A stretch of DNA of 64,000 nucleotides, from the NCBI RefSeq assembly GCF_901764975.1, contig NZ_CABFKH010000003.1:62001-126000 (forward strand), read 5' to 3'. Of this stretch, positions 9,436-18,789 are shown one piece after another. The position numbers were made by a program, and so were the translations under genes. Numbering within the stretch: position 1 is the stretch's first letter; every line of letters starts with the position of its first letter. The stretch comes from Actinobacillus indolicus (lineage in GTDB: Bacteria > Pseudomonadota > Gammaproteobacteria > Enterobacterales > Pasteurellaceae). Below the pieces are notes generated by a model. That model was not told the origin of the DNA. It did no database searches and saw nothing but the letters and a program-made list of their open reading frames with translations.

Positions 9436-10197
9436 ATGGGACTTGATCAACATTTAATTACATCGGCATTAACGCAAGGGCAAGCTCTTGTATTTAAAGA
9501 GATTGACTCCACCAACGAATACCTACTGACGCACTATAAAACCTTGCCGTTAGGCTCACTCTGTGTGGCGGAATCTCAAACAGCAGGGCGGGGCAGACGC
9601 GGACGGCAATGGTATTCCCCTGAAAGCCAGAACGTTTATTTCTCAATGTTGTGGCACTATCCTTCATTGGAAATCCCACAGCTTTCGTCATTAAGTTTAG
9701 TGGTCTCAGTATTAATTGCCGAGACCTTTCAAGCACTGAACGTACCACATATTCAAATTAAATGGCCCAATGATATTTACTATCAAGGTAAAAAAATGGG
9801 GGGCATTTTGATTGAGAGCCGTGTCGATAAAACGGGAATTTACCTTGTGATTGGTATCGGCTTAAATTTAGGTATGAACAATGTCGATGAAAATGTGGTC
9901 ACGCAGGCTTGGAGCGATCTGTCTGAACATCAGATAGATCGTTCCCAACTGGTTGCTGAACTGGCAAAACGCTTACAAAATGCCTTAACAACTTACCCAC
10001 AAACCGCCTTTGAACCCTATGCAGAACGTTGGCAACAGTTTGATATTTTCCGCAATCAAGCGGTCAGATTAATCACAGAAAATGAAGAAATTCATGGCAT
10101 TTCTCTTGGGATTAACGAAGATGGAGAATTGATTTTGCAACAAGGAGAAATTATTCGCAGTTTTGCGATAGGGGAAATTTCATTGAGATCTGCCTAG
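9436..10197 (+). CDS. birA: biotin--[acetyl-CoA-carboxylase] ligase, lacking the repressor domain
   Basis: A 253-residue biotin protein ligase that activates biotin to biotinyl-AMP and transfers it to BCCP. The catalytic core is complete: IDSTNEYLL, the biotinyl-AMP loop AGRGRRGRQWYSP, IKWPNDIYYQGKKMGGILIES and a small C-terminal SH3-like domain. E. coli BirA is 321 residues with an N-terminal winged helix of about 65; here the protein begins at the start of the catalytic domain and murB lies directly upstream, so no helix-turn-helix is encoded. It cannot repress biotin genes in the BirA manner. The ATG at 9436 is preferred to the TTG at 9430 from AAGG spacing. Confidence 0.93.
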   Translation: MGLDQHLITSALTQGQALVFKEIDSTNEYLLTHYKTLPLGSLCVAESQTAGRGRRGRQWYSPESQNVYFSMLWHYPSLEIPQLSSLSLVVSVLIAETFQALNVPHIQIKWPNDIYYQGKKMGGILIESRVDKTGIYLVIGIGLNLGMNNVDENVVTQAWSDLSEHQIDRSQLVAELAKRLQNALTTYPQTAFEPYAERWQQFDIFRNQAVRLITENEEIHGISLGINEDGELILQQGEIIRSFAIGEISLRSA

Positions 10198-10207
10198 CAG
10201 ATCTCAA
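10183..10207. terminator. perfect hairpin overlapping the birA stop codon
   Basis: An 11-bp stem TTGAGATCTGC with loop CTA lies between the convergent birA and rpoH and includes the birA stop. No long T run follows, so it may be a weak terminator or an mRNA 3' end protector. Confidence 0.5.
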
Positions 10208-10218
10208 TCTAAAACCCA

Positions 10219-11175
10219 TTATTCAAGGGTAATCGCATCTTTAATTTTCTTGAGCGCTTGATTTTCTAGCTGTCGAACACGTTCTGCAGAAATATTATAT
10301 TTTGCAGCTAAATCGTGTAAGGTGGCTTTGTTTTCATCTAACCAACGTGTTTTGATAATGTCTTGGCTACGTTCGTCAAGTTGCGTCAGTGCATAAGCAA
10401 GCTGTGCTGTGGCTTGTCCATTGTGTTCTTCATCTTCCAATTCATCTGCAAAGTTAGAACGATCATCTTCAATATACATGGATGGAACATAAGCTTCATC
10501 ACTATCATCACCGACAGGTAAATCAAAGCCCATATCTTGCCCTGTCATTCGTGATTCCATCTCTTTAACATCTTCGGGAGATACACCTAAGTCCTCAGCG
10601 ACTTTTTGAATTTCATCTTCGCTAAACCATGCAAGACGTTGTTTATTTTTACGTAGGTTAAAGAATAACTTGCGTTGAGCTTTGGTCGTTGCCACTTTCA
10701 CAATACGCCAGTTTTTCAGCACATACTCATGAATTTCTGCTTTCACCCAATGTACCGCAAACGAGACTAAACGAACGCCAACTTCAGGATTAAAGCGTTT
10801 TACCGCTTTCATTAAGCCAATATTACCTTCCTGAATTAAGTCAGCTAACGGCAAACCATAGCCCATATAACCTCGTGCAATGTGCACCACAAAACGTAAA
10901 TGCGACATAATCAGCTGTTTTGCTGCATCTAAATCTTCATCGTAGTAAAAACGTTCTGCGAGCTCTTTTTCTTGCTCTGCGGTTAAAATAGGATATTGAT
11001 TTGCCATACGAATATAGCTATCAAGACTTCCGCCTTGTGGCACAAGCATATTATTCGCAAGGGCAGGGTGGGTGCTATCATCATTATCTTCGATTAGTTC
11101 AACCTCATCTGGCTCTATAATTTCTGCATCTTCGATATCTGTATCATCAATATCCATTTTAGGCTGTATAGTCAT
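10219..11175 (-). CDS. rpoH: RNA polymerase sigma factor RpoH (sigma-32)
   Basis: A 318-residue heat-shock sigma factor. Region 2 reads [41 protein letters not shown], then the RpoH box QRKLFFNLR, and region 4 [16 protein letters not shown] with the AERVRQLE recognition helix. The homologous part starts at about residue 48 ([14 protein letters not shown]). Before it lies an unusually acidic extension of about 45 residues. E. coli RpoH is 284 residues. The start at 11175 has AGAGAAG upstream; a start at 11049 would remove the extension and give near-usual length. Confidence 0.94.
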   Translation of the reverse strand: MTIQPKMDIDDTDIEDAEIIEPDEVELIEDNDDSTHPALANNMLVPQGGSLDSYIRMANQYPILTAEQEKELAERFYYDEDLDAAKQLIMSHLRFVVHIARGYMGYGLPLADLIQEGNIGLMKAVKRFNPEVGVRLVSFAVHWVKAEIHEYVLKNWRIVKVATTKAQRKLFFNLRKNKQRLAWFSEDEIQKVAEDLGVSPEDVKEMESRMTGQDMGFDLPVGDDSDEAYVPSMYIEDDRSNFADELEDEEHNGQATAQLAYALTQLDERSQDIIKTRWLDENKATLHDLAAKYNISAERVRQLENQALKKIKDAITLE

Positions 11176-11280
11176 ATTCTTCTCTTATTAGTCATACAAT
11201 TAGTTTGAAAACTAAATTGCAAAAAAGTTTACAGATCTTACCGCTTTCTGATTAGATTACCAACTGATTTAATAAATCAA

Positions 11281-11308
11281 TAAAAAAACCGAGTTCAAAT
11301 GAACTCGG
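11281..11308 (-). terminator. terminator of the MFS antiporter gene
   Basis: Stem CCGAGTTCA with complement TGAACTCGG, followed on the minus strand by a run of T (bases 11282-11288). Confidence 0.8.
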
Positions 11309-11326
11309 CTTCTATCAAAACAGTAC

Positions 11327-12664
11327 TTAAGCTTTGATGGTTTTCTCCTCATGTTTTGCAAGGACTAAATACCCAATAGCTGAAAATGCTGAAAGTAGTG
11401 CAATCACAACATAAGACCAGAACCAACCAAATCCATCAGCCATTAATGGCATTACCCAGTTTGCTCCCATATTACCAATAAGATAAGCTGTTACGCCTAC
11501 AAAGCCAATTGCTGTTCCTGCCACATTTAATGGCACAAAGTTGATTGTCAAAATATTGACGATTAACTGCGGACCATAAATTAAAGCGCCAAGAATCCCG
11601 CAAATAACAAGAAGTAATCCATAGTTTGACGGACCTGAAACAGCAACATATTCATAGGCGAAAACAATACCAACCATGATAAATAAACCAATAGCCCCCA
11701 TTTTTGCCATTTTGTTCGGATATTTCACCGCTAGCCATGCAAAAACTAATGACCCTGGAATTGCCACCCATTCTAAAACAGAAATTGCCATGTGAGCTTC
11801 TGCATCACCTAAGTGAGCCACTTCGTGAAGATAAATTGGCATCCAATCTTCGATACCAAAGCGGATAAAATATAAAGCGACATTGACAGCTGCAACTAAG
11901 AGCAATGCAGGGTTCAAAAAGACATATTTCCAAATTAATTGCCAATAAGTCAGCGTATTTTTTTCTTCTTCCGTTGCCACATTTGATTCACCCGCATCGC
12001 CATACATAGTACGTAACGAGTCTAAACCTTCAGATTCAGGGTTATCTCCGCCATATTTCCAACAAAATAAAGCAAAAAGTAATACCAAAACACCTGGAAC
12101 TAAGAACGCCATAAAAATATCGCCTGTGGCTGGCACAATAAATCCCATGGTTGTCATTGTGGCGATTGCCATTGGTAACAATGCAGAACCCATATTTTGA
12201 GAAATATTCCAACCTGCAATCGCAGCACCACGTGTTTTATTCGGATAATAATTAGCAATCATATTTTGAGATGCAGGGGCTAAAGCACCTTGCACAACAC
12301 CACAAAGAATGAGCAGTATTGCAAGTAAAATAATCGAAGTATGGGAAATACCGATAATAATACAGATTGCAGCACTCGCAGCTAAACAGATAGAAAATAG
12401 CTTACGTAGATCAACACGGTCTCCCAATGCTCCCATGTAAAATTTAGCCAAACCATAGGAAATCGTTAGGCAAGAAAGGAGCATTGCAATATCAGCTTTG
12501 TCCCATCCATTTGTGACCATAATAGATTTAGACATTAATTTAAAATTATTCCGTACCAAATAAGCACAGACATAACCTAAAAATGCCACGATAAAAATCA
12601 TTTTTTGACGTTTTAAAAACGTCATAAATTTTTCAGGTTCTCTTTGAGCATAATCGAAAGACAT
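11327..12664 (-). CDS. MFS organophosphate:phosphate antiporter family transporter
   Basis: A 445-residue protein with about 12 membrane helices of the OPA family (GlpT/UhpT/PgtP). Family marks are YLVRNNFKLM in TM1, the ISYGLAKFYMGALGDR loop, NISQNMGSALLP, and GPQLIVNILTINFVPLNVAGTAIGFVGVTAYLIG near the C-terminus. Candidate substrates are glycerol-3-phosphate, hexose phosphates or phosphoglycerate; it is not clearly closest to any one, so no symbol is given. The ATG at 12664 has AAAGGAG six bases upstream and is preferred to an upstream start at 12691. Own terminator at 11281-11308. Confidence 0.82.
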   Translation of the reverse strand: MSFDYAQREPEKFMTFLKRQKMIFIVAFLGYVCAYLVRNNFKLMSKSIMVTNGWDKADIAMLLSCLTISYGLAKFYMGALGDRVDLRKLFSICLAASAAICIIIGISHTSIILLAILLILCGVVQGALAPASQNMIANYYPNKTRGAAIAGWNISQNMGSALLPMAIATMTTMGFIVPATGDIFMAFLVPGVLVLLFALFCWKYGGDNPESEGLDSLRTMYGDAGESNVATEEEKNTLTYWQLIWKYVFLNPALLLVAAVNVALYFIRFGIEDWMPIYLHEVAHLGDAEAHMAISVLEWVAIPGSLVFAWLAVKYPNKMAKMGAIGLFIMVGIVFAYEYVAVSGPSNYGLLLVICGILGALIYGPQLIVNILTINFVPLNVAGTAIGFVGVTAYLIGNMGANWVMPLMADGFGWFWSYVVIALLSAFSAIGYLVLAKHEEKTIKA

Positions 12665-12863
12665 AACCGCTCCTTTTAATACGAACATCATATATTACTT
12701 AATTTATTTTATAAGAGCTTATGATGTAAAAGTCCCATAAAACAATTAACATATTATGAAAAGTAGTATTAATACACAATCATTTCATGTTGAAAATCGA
12801 AACTAATTTGTATTTATGTGAACTACTTCAAAAAACGAATCAAAGAGAATGATGCAAAATTTT

Positions 12864-12892
12864 TTGCAAATCTCACCGCTTTCCTTTACAAT
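12864..12892 (+). promoter_or_regulatory. ssrA promoter embedded in an uptake signal
   Basis: -35 TTGCAA (12864-12869), 17-base spacer, -10 TACAAT (12887-12892), upstream of ssrA. The -35 and spacer are the inverted uptake signal (TTTTTGCAAATCTCACCGCT). Confidence 0.7.
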
Positions 12893-12904
12893 CGCCAGAC
12901 TTTT

Positions 12905-13269
12905 GGGGCTGATCTTGGATTCGACGGGATTAGCGAAGTCCAAGGTGCACGTCGAGGTGCGGTAGGCCTCGTAAACAAACCGCAAAAAATAGTCGCAAAC
13001 GACGAACAATACGCTTTAGCAGCTTAATAACCTGCTCATAGCCTTATCGCCTCAGCTTCCGCTCGTAAGACGAGGAGTTCGATAAGTCACCCAAAACGAG
13101 ATCGTGTGGACGCCGCCGTTTGAGGATCGAAACACTAAATTAAATCAAACTAGCTTATTCTTTGCGTGTCTGTCCGCTGGGGGTAAGCGAAATTAAAGAC
13201 TAGACTAAACGTGTAGTGCTGAAGATGGAGTAATTTCGGACGCGGGTTCAACTCCCGCCAGCTCCACCA
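12905..13269 (+). ncRNA. ssrA: transfer-messenger RNA (tmRNA)
   Basis: One-piece tmRNA of about 365 nt. The 5' end GGGGCTGATCTTGGATTCGA and the 3' end with TTCAACTCCCGCCAGCTCCACCA form the tRNA-Ala-like domain, with a T-loop and an encoded CCA. The tag frame resumes with GCA at 12995 and reads ANDEQYALAA followed by TAA at 13025-13027, one residue different from the E. coli ANDENYALAA tag. It rescues stalled ribosomes with SmpB. A 17-bp-spaced sigma-70 promoter lies upstream and a strong terminator downstream. Confidence 0.97.
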
Positions 13270-13301
13270 AAACACAGTTCGATAGAGTTCTATCAAATAC
13301 G

Positions 13302-13338
13302 AAAAAGCCTTGAAAATAAACGTTTTCAAGGCTTTTTT
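13302..13338 (+). terminator. rho-independent terminator of ssrA
   Basis: A 15-bp stem AAAAAGCCTTGAAAA with a six-base loop, ending in a run of six T. Confidence 0.9.
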
Positions 13339-13630
13339 GTTCCTATATAGTTCAATGTAAAACAATCACATCCAACAAATTAAGTACCTAGCTGTTATGA
13401 TGGCATTATTGTTAGGTACTAATAATAGCTATTTTGAAATGGTTGGAAATAAGTTAAAAGAAAGCTTACTGGCTTATTCATCATAACAGAGTAATGCAAG
13501 CGGTCATTTAAGGTTAATTTTTTGCAAATTACCGTTCTAAATAAAGCACTCATTTTTAAACGAGTGCCATGAGAGAATGTCGAAAATAACAGGGAGTTTT
13601 GTTTATCTCTGTTAGCAGAGATAAAATCCA
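13339..13630. other. non-coding gap between ssrA and cysE
   Basis: Holds one uptake signal (about 13499-13535) and two small hairpins. GCACTC...GAGTGC at 13546-13567 is followed by T-rich sequence on the minus strand and may end cysE. TTTATCTCT...AGAGATAAA lies at 13602-13625. A 70-codon minus-strand frame (13419-13631) has no signal of being a gene. Confidence 0.5.
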
Positions 13631-14449
13631 CTAAATCCCATCACCATTAACACCTTCATTTGCATCATCAAAATATTGGTTCATGTCAAAAGCGGGTTTT
13701 TGATCTTGAGATTGACCGATAATTCTAGCTGGTACACCTGCGGCGGTGGCGTATTCTGGCACCGCTTGTAAGACAACAGAGTTTGCGCCAATCTTTGAGT
13801 AACGTCCGATTTCGATATTGCCAAGGATTTTTGCCCCTGCGCCAATCATAACGCCTTCTCGGATTTTAGGATGACGATCACCATGCTCTTTCCCTGTTCC
13901 ACCAAGTGTTACACCTTGTAGAATAGACACATCATTTTCTATGACCGCCGTTTCTCCAACAACAATACCTGTTGCATGATCTAACATGATGCCACAGCCG
14001 ACTCTTGCAGCGGGGTGAATATCAACATCAAAGGCGACGGAAATCTCGTTTTGTAGGTAGATCGCTAATGCTTTTCTGCCTTGTTTCCATAAATAGTGTG
14101 TTACTCGATAACTTTGTAAGGCATGGTAACCTTTTAAGTAAAGTAAAGGAGTGCTCCATTTATCAACCGCAGGATCTCGTGTGCGAACGGCGTTAATATC
14201 ATGAGCAGCGCTGATGATAATTTGTGGATCAGCCTGATAAGCTTCTTCGATGATCTCTTTTAAGGCAATCGCAGGCATAATGGCGTTAGAGAGTTTATTT
14301 GCCAAGATATAACTTAATGCATCGCCTAAGTTGTGATGTTTTAAAATCGTGGCGTGGAAAAAACTGGCAAGCATCGGCTCACTATTTGCTAATTCTTTTG
14401 CTTCTTCACGAATATGATGCCAAATTTGATCGAGCTGTTGTGTTGTCAT
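13631..14449 (-). CDS. cysE: serine O-acetyltransferase
   Basis: A 272-residue enzyme that makes O-acetylserine from serine and acetyl-CoA, the first step of cysteine synthesis. The N-terminal helical domain is residues 1-140. The left-handed beta-helix of hexapeptide repeats follows with the active-site region DIHPAARVGCGIMLDHATGIVVGETAVI and VTLGGTGKEHGDRHPKI. The C-terminal tail binds cysteine synthase in the family; here it ends in Ile (VNGDGI), the usual CysK anchor. It lies two bases downstream of gpsA, as in other gamma-proteobacteria. Confidence 0.96.
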   Translation of the reverse strand: MTTQQLDQIWHHIREEAKELANSEPMLASFFHATILKHHNLGDALSYILANKLSNAIMPAIALKEIIEEAYQADPQIIISAAHDINAVRTRDPAVDKWSTPLLYLKGYHALQSYRVTHYLWKQGRKALAIYLQNEISVAFDVDIHPAARVGCGIMLDHATGIVVGETAVIENDVSILQGVTLGGTGKEHGDRHPKIREGVMIGAGAKILGNIEIGRYSKIGANSVVLQAVPEYATAAGVPARIIGQSQDQKPAFDMNQYFDDANEGVNGDGI

Positions 14450-14451
14450 TT

Positions 14452-15462
14452 CTATTCTCCTTTTCGTTCACGTCCTAATAGCGTAGTTGCAACTTCTGTA
14501 GCTTGTTTACCGCAAAATAACATTTGGTAAATCTGCTCGACAATCGGCATTTCAACGCCTTGTTGCTGAGCCAGTAAATAGGCTTCTTTAGTATTATAAA
14601 ATCCTTCTACTACTTGTCCGATTTCTGCCATGGCATCTTCTGCGGAGCGACCTTGTCCTAGCATTAAGCCAAAACGACGATTACGGGATTGATTGTCGGT
14701 ACAGGTAAGCACTAAGTCGCCTAATCCAGCCATGCCCATAAATGTGGTTGGATTTGCACCTAATGTTGCCCCTAAACGGCTTATTTCCGCCAGTCCTCGT
14801 GTAATTAATGCTGTGCGAGCGTTTGCCCCAAATCCCATGCCATCAGAGATACCTGCGCCGATCGCAATGACGTTTTTAATTGCACCACCTAATTGAACAC
14901 CCACCATATCACTGTTTAGATAGACTCGAAAGGCTTTAGAGCAGTGAATACGTTGTTGCATTTCATCGGCAAAAGATGCATCGTTTGATGCAAGGGAAAT
15001 TGCAGTTGGCAGCCCTTGAGCCAATTCTTTTGCAAATGTTGGGCCAGAGAGTACTGCAAGCGGGTGGTTTTGCCCTAAAATTTGCAAAGCAACATCTTGT
15101 AATAAGCGCCCAGTATCTCGTTCTAATCCTTTTGTTGCCCACATAATACGATGTTCTGGGGTCAGTAAAGGTTGAATTTGTTGTAATACATCGGAAAATA
15201 CGTGGCTAGGCACAACGATAAGAATGTCCTTTGCTTTCATTAACGCTAGGGCTAAATCACTTTCAATCTCTAAGGCTTCAGGAAATACAATATCAGGCAA
15301 GAATTCTGCATTCATGCGAGTTTCTGCCATTTGAGCCATCTTCTGTGGATTATGACCCCAAAGATAGGTTTTGTGGCCATTACGAGAAAGTGCGATAGCA
15401 AGGGCTGTACCATAAGAGCCTGCGCCTAAAACAGTGACGGGAGCAGTATATGTTTTATTCAT
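14452..15462 (-). CDS. gpsA: glycerol-3-phosphate dehydrogenase [NAD(P)+]
   Basis: A 336-residue enzyme that makes sn-glycerol-3-phosphate for phospholipids from dihydroxyacetone phosphate. The Rossmann motif [18 protein letters not shown] is near the N-terminus. Catalytic and substrate segments are [50 protein letters not shown] (with the catalytic Lys) and [13 protein letters not shown]. It is the second-to-last gene of a probable rhodanese-secB-gpsA-cysE operon, the classic gamma-proteobacterial order. Confidence 0.97.
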   Translation of the reverse strand: MNKTYTAPVTVLGAGSYGTALAIALSRNGHKTYLWGHNPQKMAQMAETRMNAEFLPDIVFPEALEIESDLALALMKAKDILIVVPSHVFSDVLQQIQPLLTPEHRIMWATKGLERDTGRLLQDVALQILGQNHPLAVLSGPTFAKELAQGLPTAISLASNDASFADEMQQRIHCSKAFRVYLNSDMVGVQLGGAIKNVIAIGAGISDGMGFGANARTALITRGLAEISRLGATLGANPTTFMGMAGLGDLVLTCTDNQSRNRRFGLMLGQGRSAEDAMAEIGQVVEGFYNTKEAYLLAQQQGVEMPIVEQIYQMLFCGKQATEVATTLLGRERKGE

Positions 15463-15527
15463 ATTTATTATTTTTAGCTAAAAAAATAGGCATGCCTTAG
15501 CATACCTATCTTTATTGATGAAAACAA

Positions 15528-16028
15528 TTAGTTTACTGCAGGTGTTTCACCCTTTTCTTCTGCTTGTTGACGCTCTAAGTAGTCCATAAATAGCGCATCA
15601 AAGTTTACAGGTGAAAGATTTAATGCTGGGAATGTTCCACGGTTAACTAGGCTTGAAATTAATTCACGCGCATAAGGGTACAATACATTCGGGCATTGTG
15701 ATGCTAAACAGTGTGCTAACTGAATGCCTTCCAAACCTTTAATCGTAAATACGCCCGCTTGTTTCACTTCACAGATAAATGCAACATCTTCGCTATCTTC
15801 TAAAGTTGTTTGAACATTGATATGTAACACGATTTCGTAGGTATCTTCTGCAATCTCACGAGTTTCGGTATCTAATTCAAACCCTAACTGTGGTTTCCAC
15901 TCTTGTTGAAAAATATGCGGAAGGTTCGGTGCTTCAAAAGAAACATCTTTGATATAGATACGTTGAATTTGCATTTCAAATGGAGTTTGTTGCTCTTCTG
16001 TTGCTGCAACTTGGTTTTCTTCAGCCAT
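15528..16028 (-). CDS. secB: protein-export chaperone SecB
   Basis: A 166-residue cytosolic chaperone that keeps precursors unfolded and hands them to SecA. Conserved parts are [28 protein letters not shown] at the N-terminus and [36 protein letters not shown] near the C-terminus. The ATG at 16028 is favoured because AAGGA lies six bases before it; the ATG at 16034 is too close to that site. Neighbours gpsA and the rhodanese-like gene are the usual ones. Confidence 0.96.
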   Translation of the reverse strand: MAEENQVAATEEQQTPFEMQIQRIYIKDVSFEAPNLPHIFQQEWKPQLGFELDTETREIAEDTYEIVLHINVQTTLEDSEDVAFICEVKQAGVFTIKGLEGIQLAHCLASQCPNVLYPYARELISSLVNRGTFPALNLSPVNFDALFMDYLERQQAEEKGETPAVN

Positions 16029-16055
16029 TGTCATTCCTTATTTGAATTTATTGAG

Positions 16056-16508
16056 TTATTTATGTTTTTTCACAAGCGGTAAGTTAGCTGCACGCCAGCC
16101 TGCAATACCTTCTTTCAACACATAAACTTTATTAAAGCCTTGTTTAACAAGTTCGTTTGCTAAACCACCTGCACTCAAGCCATTGGCATCAACCACAATC
16201 ACCGCATGCTCTTTATGCTTTTCAATAGACTGGATTTTTTTCGCTTTAATATCGCTTGGAATTAAATGCAAACTTTCAATGATATGCCCGTGTCTGAATT
16301 CATCATCTGAACGCACATCAACCAGTACTGCATCTTCTTTATTAATCAGTTGGGTTGCTTGAGCGTTATCCACAATTTTGAATTTGCTCGTCGCACCTTT
16401 ATATAAATTGATCACCACAGCAATCACTAACGCAATCCATGCCACAACCATGATGGTGTGGTTGGCAACGAATTGCTGAAGTTGTTCTGCAAAAGTGAGT
16501 TGTTCCAT
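16056..16508 (-). CDS. membrane-anchored rhodanese-like protein (YibN-like)
   Basis: A 150-residue protein with one N-terminal membrane segment (about 17-36) and a rhodanese domain (VLVDVRSDDEFRHGHIIESLHLIPSD; VLKEGIAGWRAANLPLV). The loop that normally carries the catalytic Cys reads DANGLSAGGLANEL and has no Cys, so sulfurtransferase activity is unlikely. It occupies the YibN position upstream of secB. Function unknown; perhaps a binding or scaffolding role near the membrane. Confidence 0.85.
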   Translation of the reverse strand: MEQLTFAEQLQQFVANHTIMVVAWIALVIAVVINLYKGATSKFKIVDNAQATQLINKEDAVLVDVRSDDEFRHGHIIESLHLIPSDIKAKKIQSIEKHKEHAVIVVDANGLSAGGLANELVKQGFNKVYVLKEGIAGWRAANLPLVKKHK

Positions 16509-16610
16509 AGGTTTCTCTCTAATATAAACGGATAGTCATAGCGAGATAAACTCGCCAACGGCATTTAATACAAGGCACGCCAAGGCGTGCCAAATAATGA
16601 ATAAGAGAAA

Positions 16611-17909
16611 TTAGCCTTGTTGTTGAGCCATCACTTCATCAAATGAAGAGGCTTTTTCTGTCACTTTTGCTTTTGCAAGCACAGCTTCAACTGCTTGTTC
16701 TTCCAACACTACGTTACGGATGTTATCTGTTAAGCGTGGGTTTTTCGCATAGTATTCAACCACTTCTGCTGGTTGTTCGTAAGCTGATGCTAATTCTGCG
16801 ATGGTTTCTTTCACACGATCTTCATCAACTTTTAACTCGTTAGATGTGATTACACTTGAAAGTAATAAACCGACTTGAACACGGCGTTTTGCATCTGCTT
16901 CAAATAATTCAGCTGGTAATTGTGCAGCCATTTCTGGTTTGCCGCCGAAACGTTGAACTGCTTGCTGACGTAATACATCCACTTCTTCAGCGACTGCTGA
17001 TGCAGGGACTTCGATGTCGTTATTTGCTAATAAACCGTTGATTACTTGGTTTTTCACACGAGCAGTTAATGCATTTTTTAACTCACGTTGCATATTTTTC
17101 TTGATTTCAGCACGTAACTCTTCAACGGTTTTTGCTGAACCAAATTTTTTCACAAACTCTTCTGTTAATTCAGGAAGAACAGTGTTTTCTACTTTTTTCA
17201 AGGTAATTGCGAACTTCGCAGCTTTACCTTTTAAGTTCTCAGCGTGGTATTCTGTTGGGAAAGTTACGTTGATGTCGAACTGTTCGCCCGCTTTGTGACC
17301 TACGATACCTTCTTCAAAACCAGGGATCATACGACCTTGACCCATTGCTAATACGAAGTCAGATGCTTTACCGCCTTCGAACTCTTCGCCATCTACTGAA
17401 CCTACGAAGTCGATAGTTACACGGCCATCTGCTTTCGCTGCTTCAGCAGTTTCTGCGAATGTTGCTTGTTGTTTGCGTAATACATCAACCATTTTGTCTA
17501 AATCAGCTTCTGTGATTTCAGCTACTGGTTTTTCTACTTCGATGTTTTCTAAGCCTTTTAATTCAACTTCTGGGAACACTTCAAATGTTGCAGTGAAAGA
17601 GAACTCTTGACCTGGTTGGTAGTTGTTTGGAGTGAATGTTGGACGACCTGCAAGGTTGATTTTCTCTGCAATCACAACATCAAAGAAAGCACGTTGCATT
17701 TCTTCAGATAAAACATCTTGACGAGCCGCTAAACCGAAACGTTGTTCAATGATTGAGTGAGGAACTTTCCCTTTACGGAAACCATCTACACGAGCATTTT
17801 TCGCATAGCCTTTTAATTGTTCTTTATAGCCTGCTTCGATTTTATCTGCAGGAACGGTAACTGTTACGCGGCGTTGTAAGCCTTCTAATGTTTCAATAGA
17901 AATTGACAT
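16611..17909 (-). CDS. tig: trigger factor
   Basis: A 432-residue ribosome-bound chaperone and peptidyl-prolyl isomerase. The ribosome-binding signature [17 protein letters not shown] is at about residues 43-59. The FKBP-type domain ([27 protein letters not shown]) is about 160-245, and the helical C-terminal chaperone arms follow. Length matches E. coli (432). clpP, often downstream, is not here. The next gene on this strand is the rhodanese-secB group after about 100 bases. Confidence 0.97.
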   Translation of the reverse strand: MSISIETLEGLQRRVTVTVPADKIEAGYKEQLKGYAKNARVDGFRKGKVPHSIIEQRFGLAARQDVLSEEMQRAFFDVVIAEKINLAGRPTFTPNNYQPGQEFSFTATFEVFPEVELKGLENIEVEKPVAEITEADLDKMVDVLRKQQATFAETAEAAKADGRVTIDFVGSVDGEEFEGGKASDFVLAMGQGRMIPGFEEGIVGHKAGEQFDINVTFPTEYHAENLKGKAAKFAITLKKVENTVLPELTEEFVKKFGSAKTVEELRAEIKKNMQRELKNALTARVKNQVINGLLANNDIEVPASAVAEEVDVLRQQAVQRFGGKPEMAAQLPAELFEADAKRRVQVGLLLSSVITSNELKVDEDRVKETIAELASAYEQPAEVVEYYAKNPRLTDNIRNVVLEEQAVEAVLAKAKVTEKASSFDEVMAQQQG

Positions 17910-18069
17910 TCTTAAACCTCAGTAATTGGAAAAGGATTTGGTATCTAAAATACAGATAGAAAAATAGACCGAAATTGTAACGTTCTGTCAATGCAATGTC
18001 GAGAACTTTAGTCAATAGAGCGTGGATCGTGAAAGGGGGAAAGTGTGTTTGAGTGAATTTTAAACAAAA

Positions 18070-18097
18070 ATGGAAAGTCTTTTCAGACTTTCCATTT
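18070..18097 (-). terminator. terminator of the BON-LysM gene
   Basis: Stem ATGGAAAGTCT with loop TTTC and its complement, followed on the minus strand by TTTTTG. It lies 20 bases past the gene end. Confidence 0.85.
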
Positions 18098-18117
18098 TTA
18101 CATATCAAAGGATAAAA

Positions 18118-18558
18118 TTATAACCCTTTAGGAATACGAATTTTTTGACCAGGGAAGATCTTATCTTCGTGTTTAATCACTTCTTTGTTTGCTTCAACGA
18201 TCGCTTTATATTTTGCACCGTTACCATAAGCATTTTCAGCGATTTTCCATAAAGTATCACCTTTTTGAATCACATAGAATTCATCATCACCTGCGATTTG
18301 GCCTTCTTTAATCACCACATCATCAATATTCACATTGTTAATGCCTGCAACGTTACCCGCCATTAAAATTGCTTTTTCGATTGCGATTGCTGTTGATGCC
18401 GCACCAGTAATTTTTGCTGTGCCATCTTCAACAGTAACGTTTAAGCCTTCAATACCTGGATTATCTTCTGCAATGTGATCTGTCACTGCTTTAGATGCAT
18501 CTTCTTCTTTGTTAAATAGTTTTTTGCCAATATTTGCTGCAAAATCAAATAAACCCAT
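18118..18558 (-). CDS. kbp: BON and LysM domain potassium-binding protein Kbp (YgaU)
   Basis: A 146-residue cytoplasmic protein. The BON domain is about residues 25-85 (GLNVTVEDGTAKITGAASTA; VAGINNVNIDDVVI). The C-terminal LysM domain is 93-144 (YVIQKGDTLWKIAENAYGNG; ILPGQKIRIPK-type end). This is the layout and length of E. coli YgaU/Kbp, a K+-sensing protein. It has no signal peptide. Single gene with its own terminator. Confidence 0.92.
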   Translation of the reverse strand: MGLFDFAANIGKKLFNKEEDASKAVTDHIAEDNPGIEGLNVTVEDGTAKITGAASTAIAIEKAILMAGNVAGINNVNIDDVVIKEGQIAGDDEFYVIQKGDTLWKIAENAYGNGAKYKAIVEANKEVIKHEDKIFPGQKIRIPKGL

Positions 18559-18789
18559 AGTTTAAGTCCTCTTAAAGTGAAAAATCTTGAGCGAGATACT
18601 CAATCGCTCATTAGAGTAACTGATTTTAAGAAAGTTCAGTAATCATTTTTGTATTTGTCATAAAAATCTATTAACAAGCGGGTACTTTTGCAAAAAAGTT
18701 TGCAAATCTAACCGCTTGCAGTTTCTGTTATTTTCCTTAAATTTACGTTACAATCGCTCGTTTACAATTTTAATGCAAAAGGATAGACC

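Noticed and set aside
12803-13027. Frames on both strands over 12803-13027
   Set aside because: They lie in the tmRNA gene; the plus frame merely reads through the tag ANDEQYALAA.
13150-13365. Minus-strand frame of 71 codons over the end of ssrA
   Set aside because: It is antisense to the tmRNA 3' domain and its terminator.
13419-13631. Minus-strand frame of 70 codons before cysE
   Set aside because: It crosses an uptake signal and two hairpins, has no ribosome site and no recognisable features.
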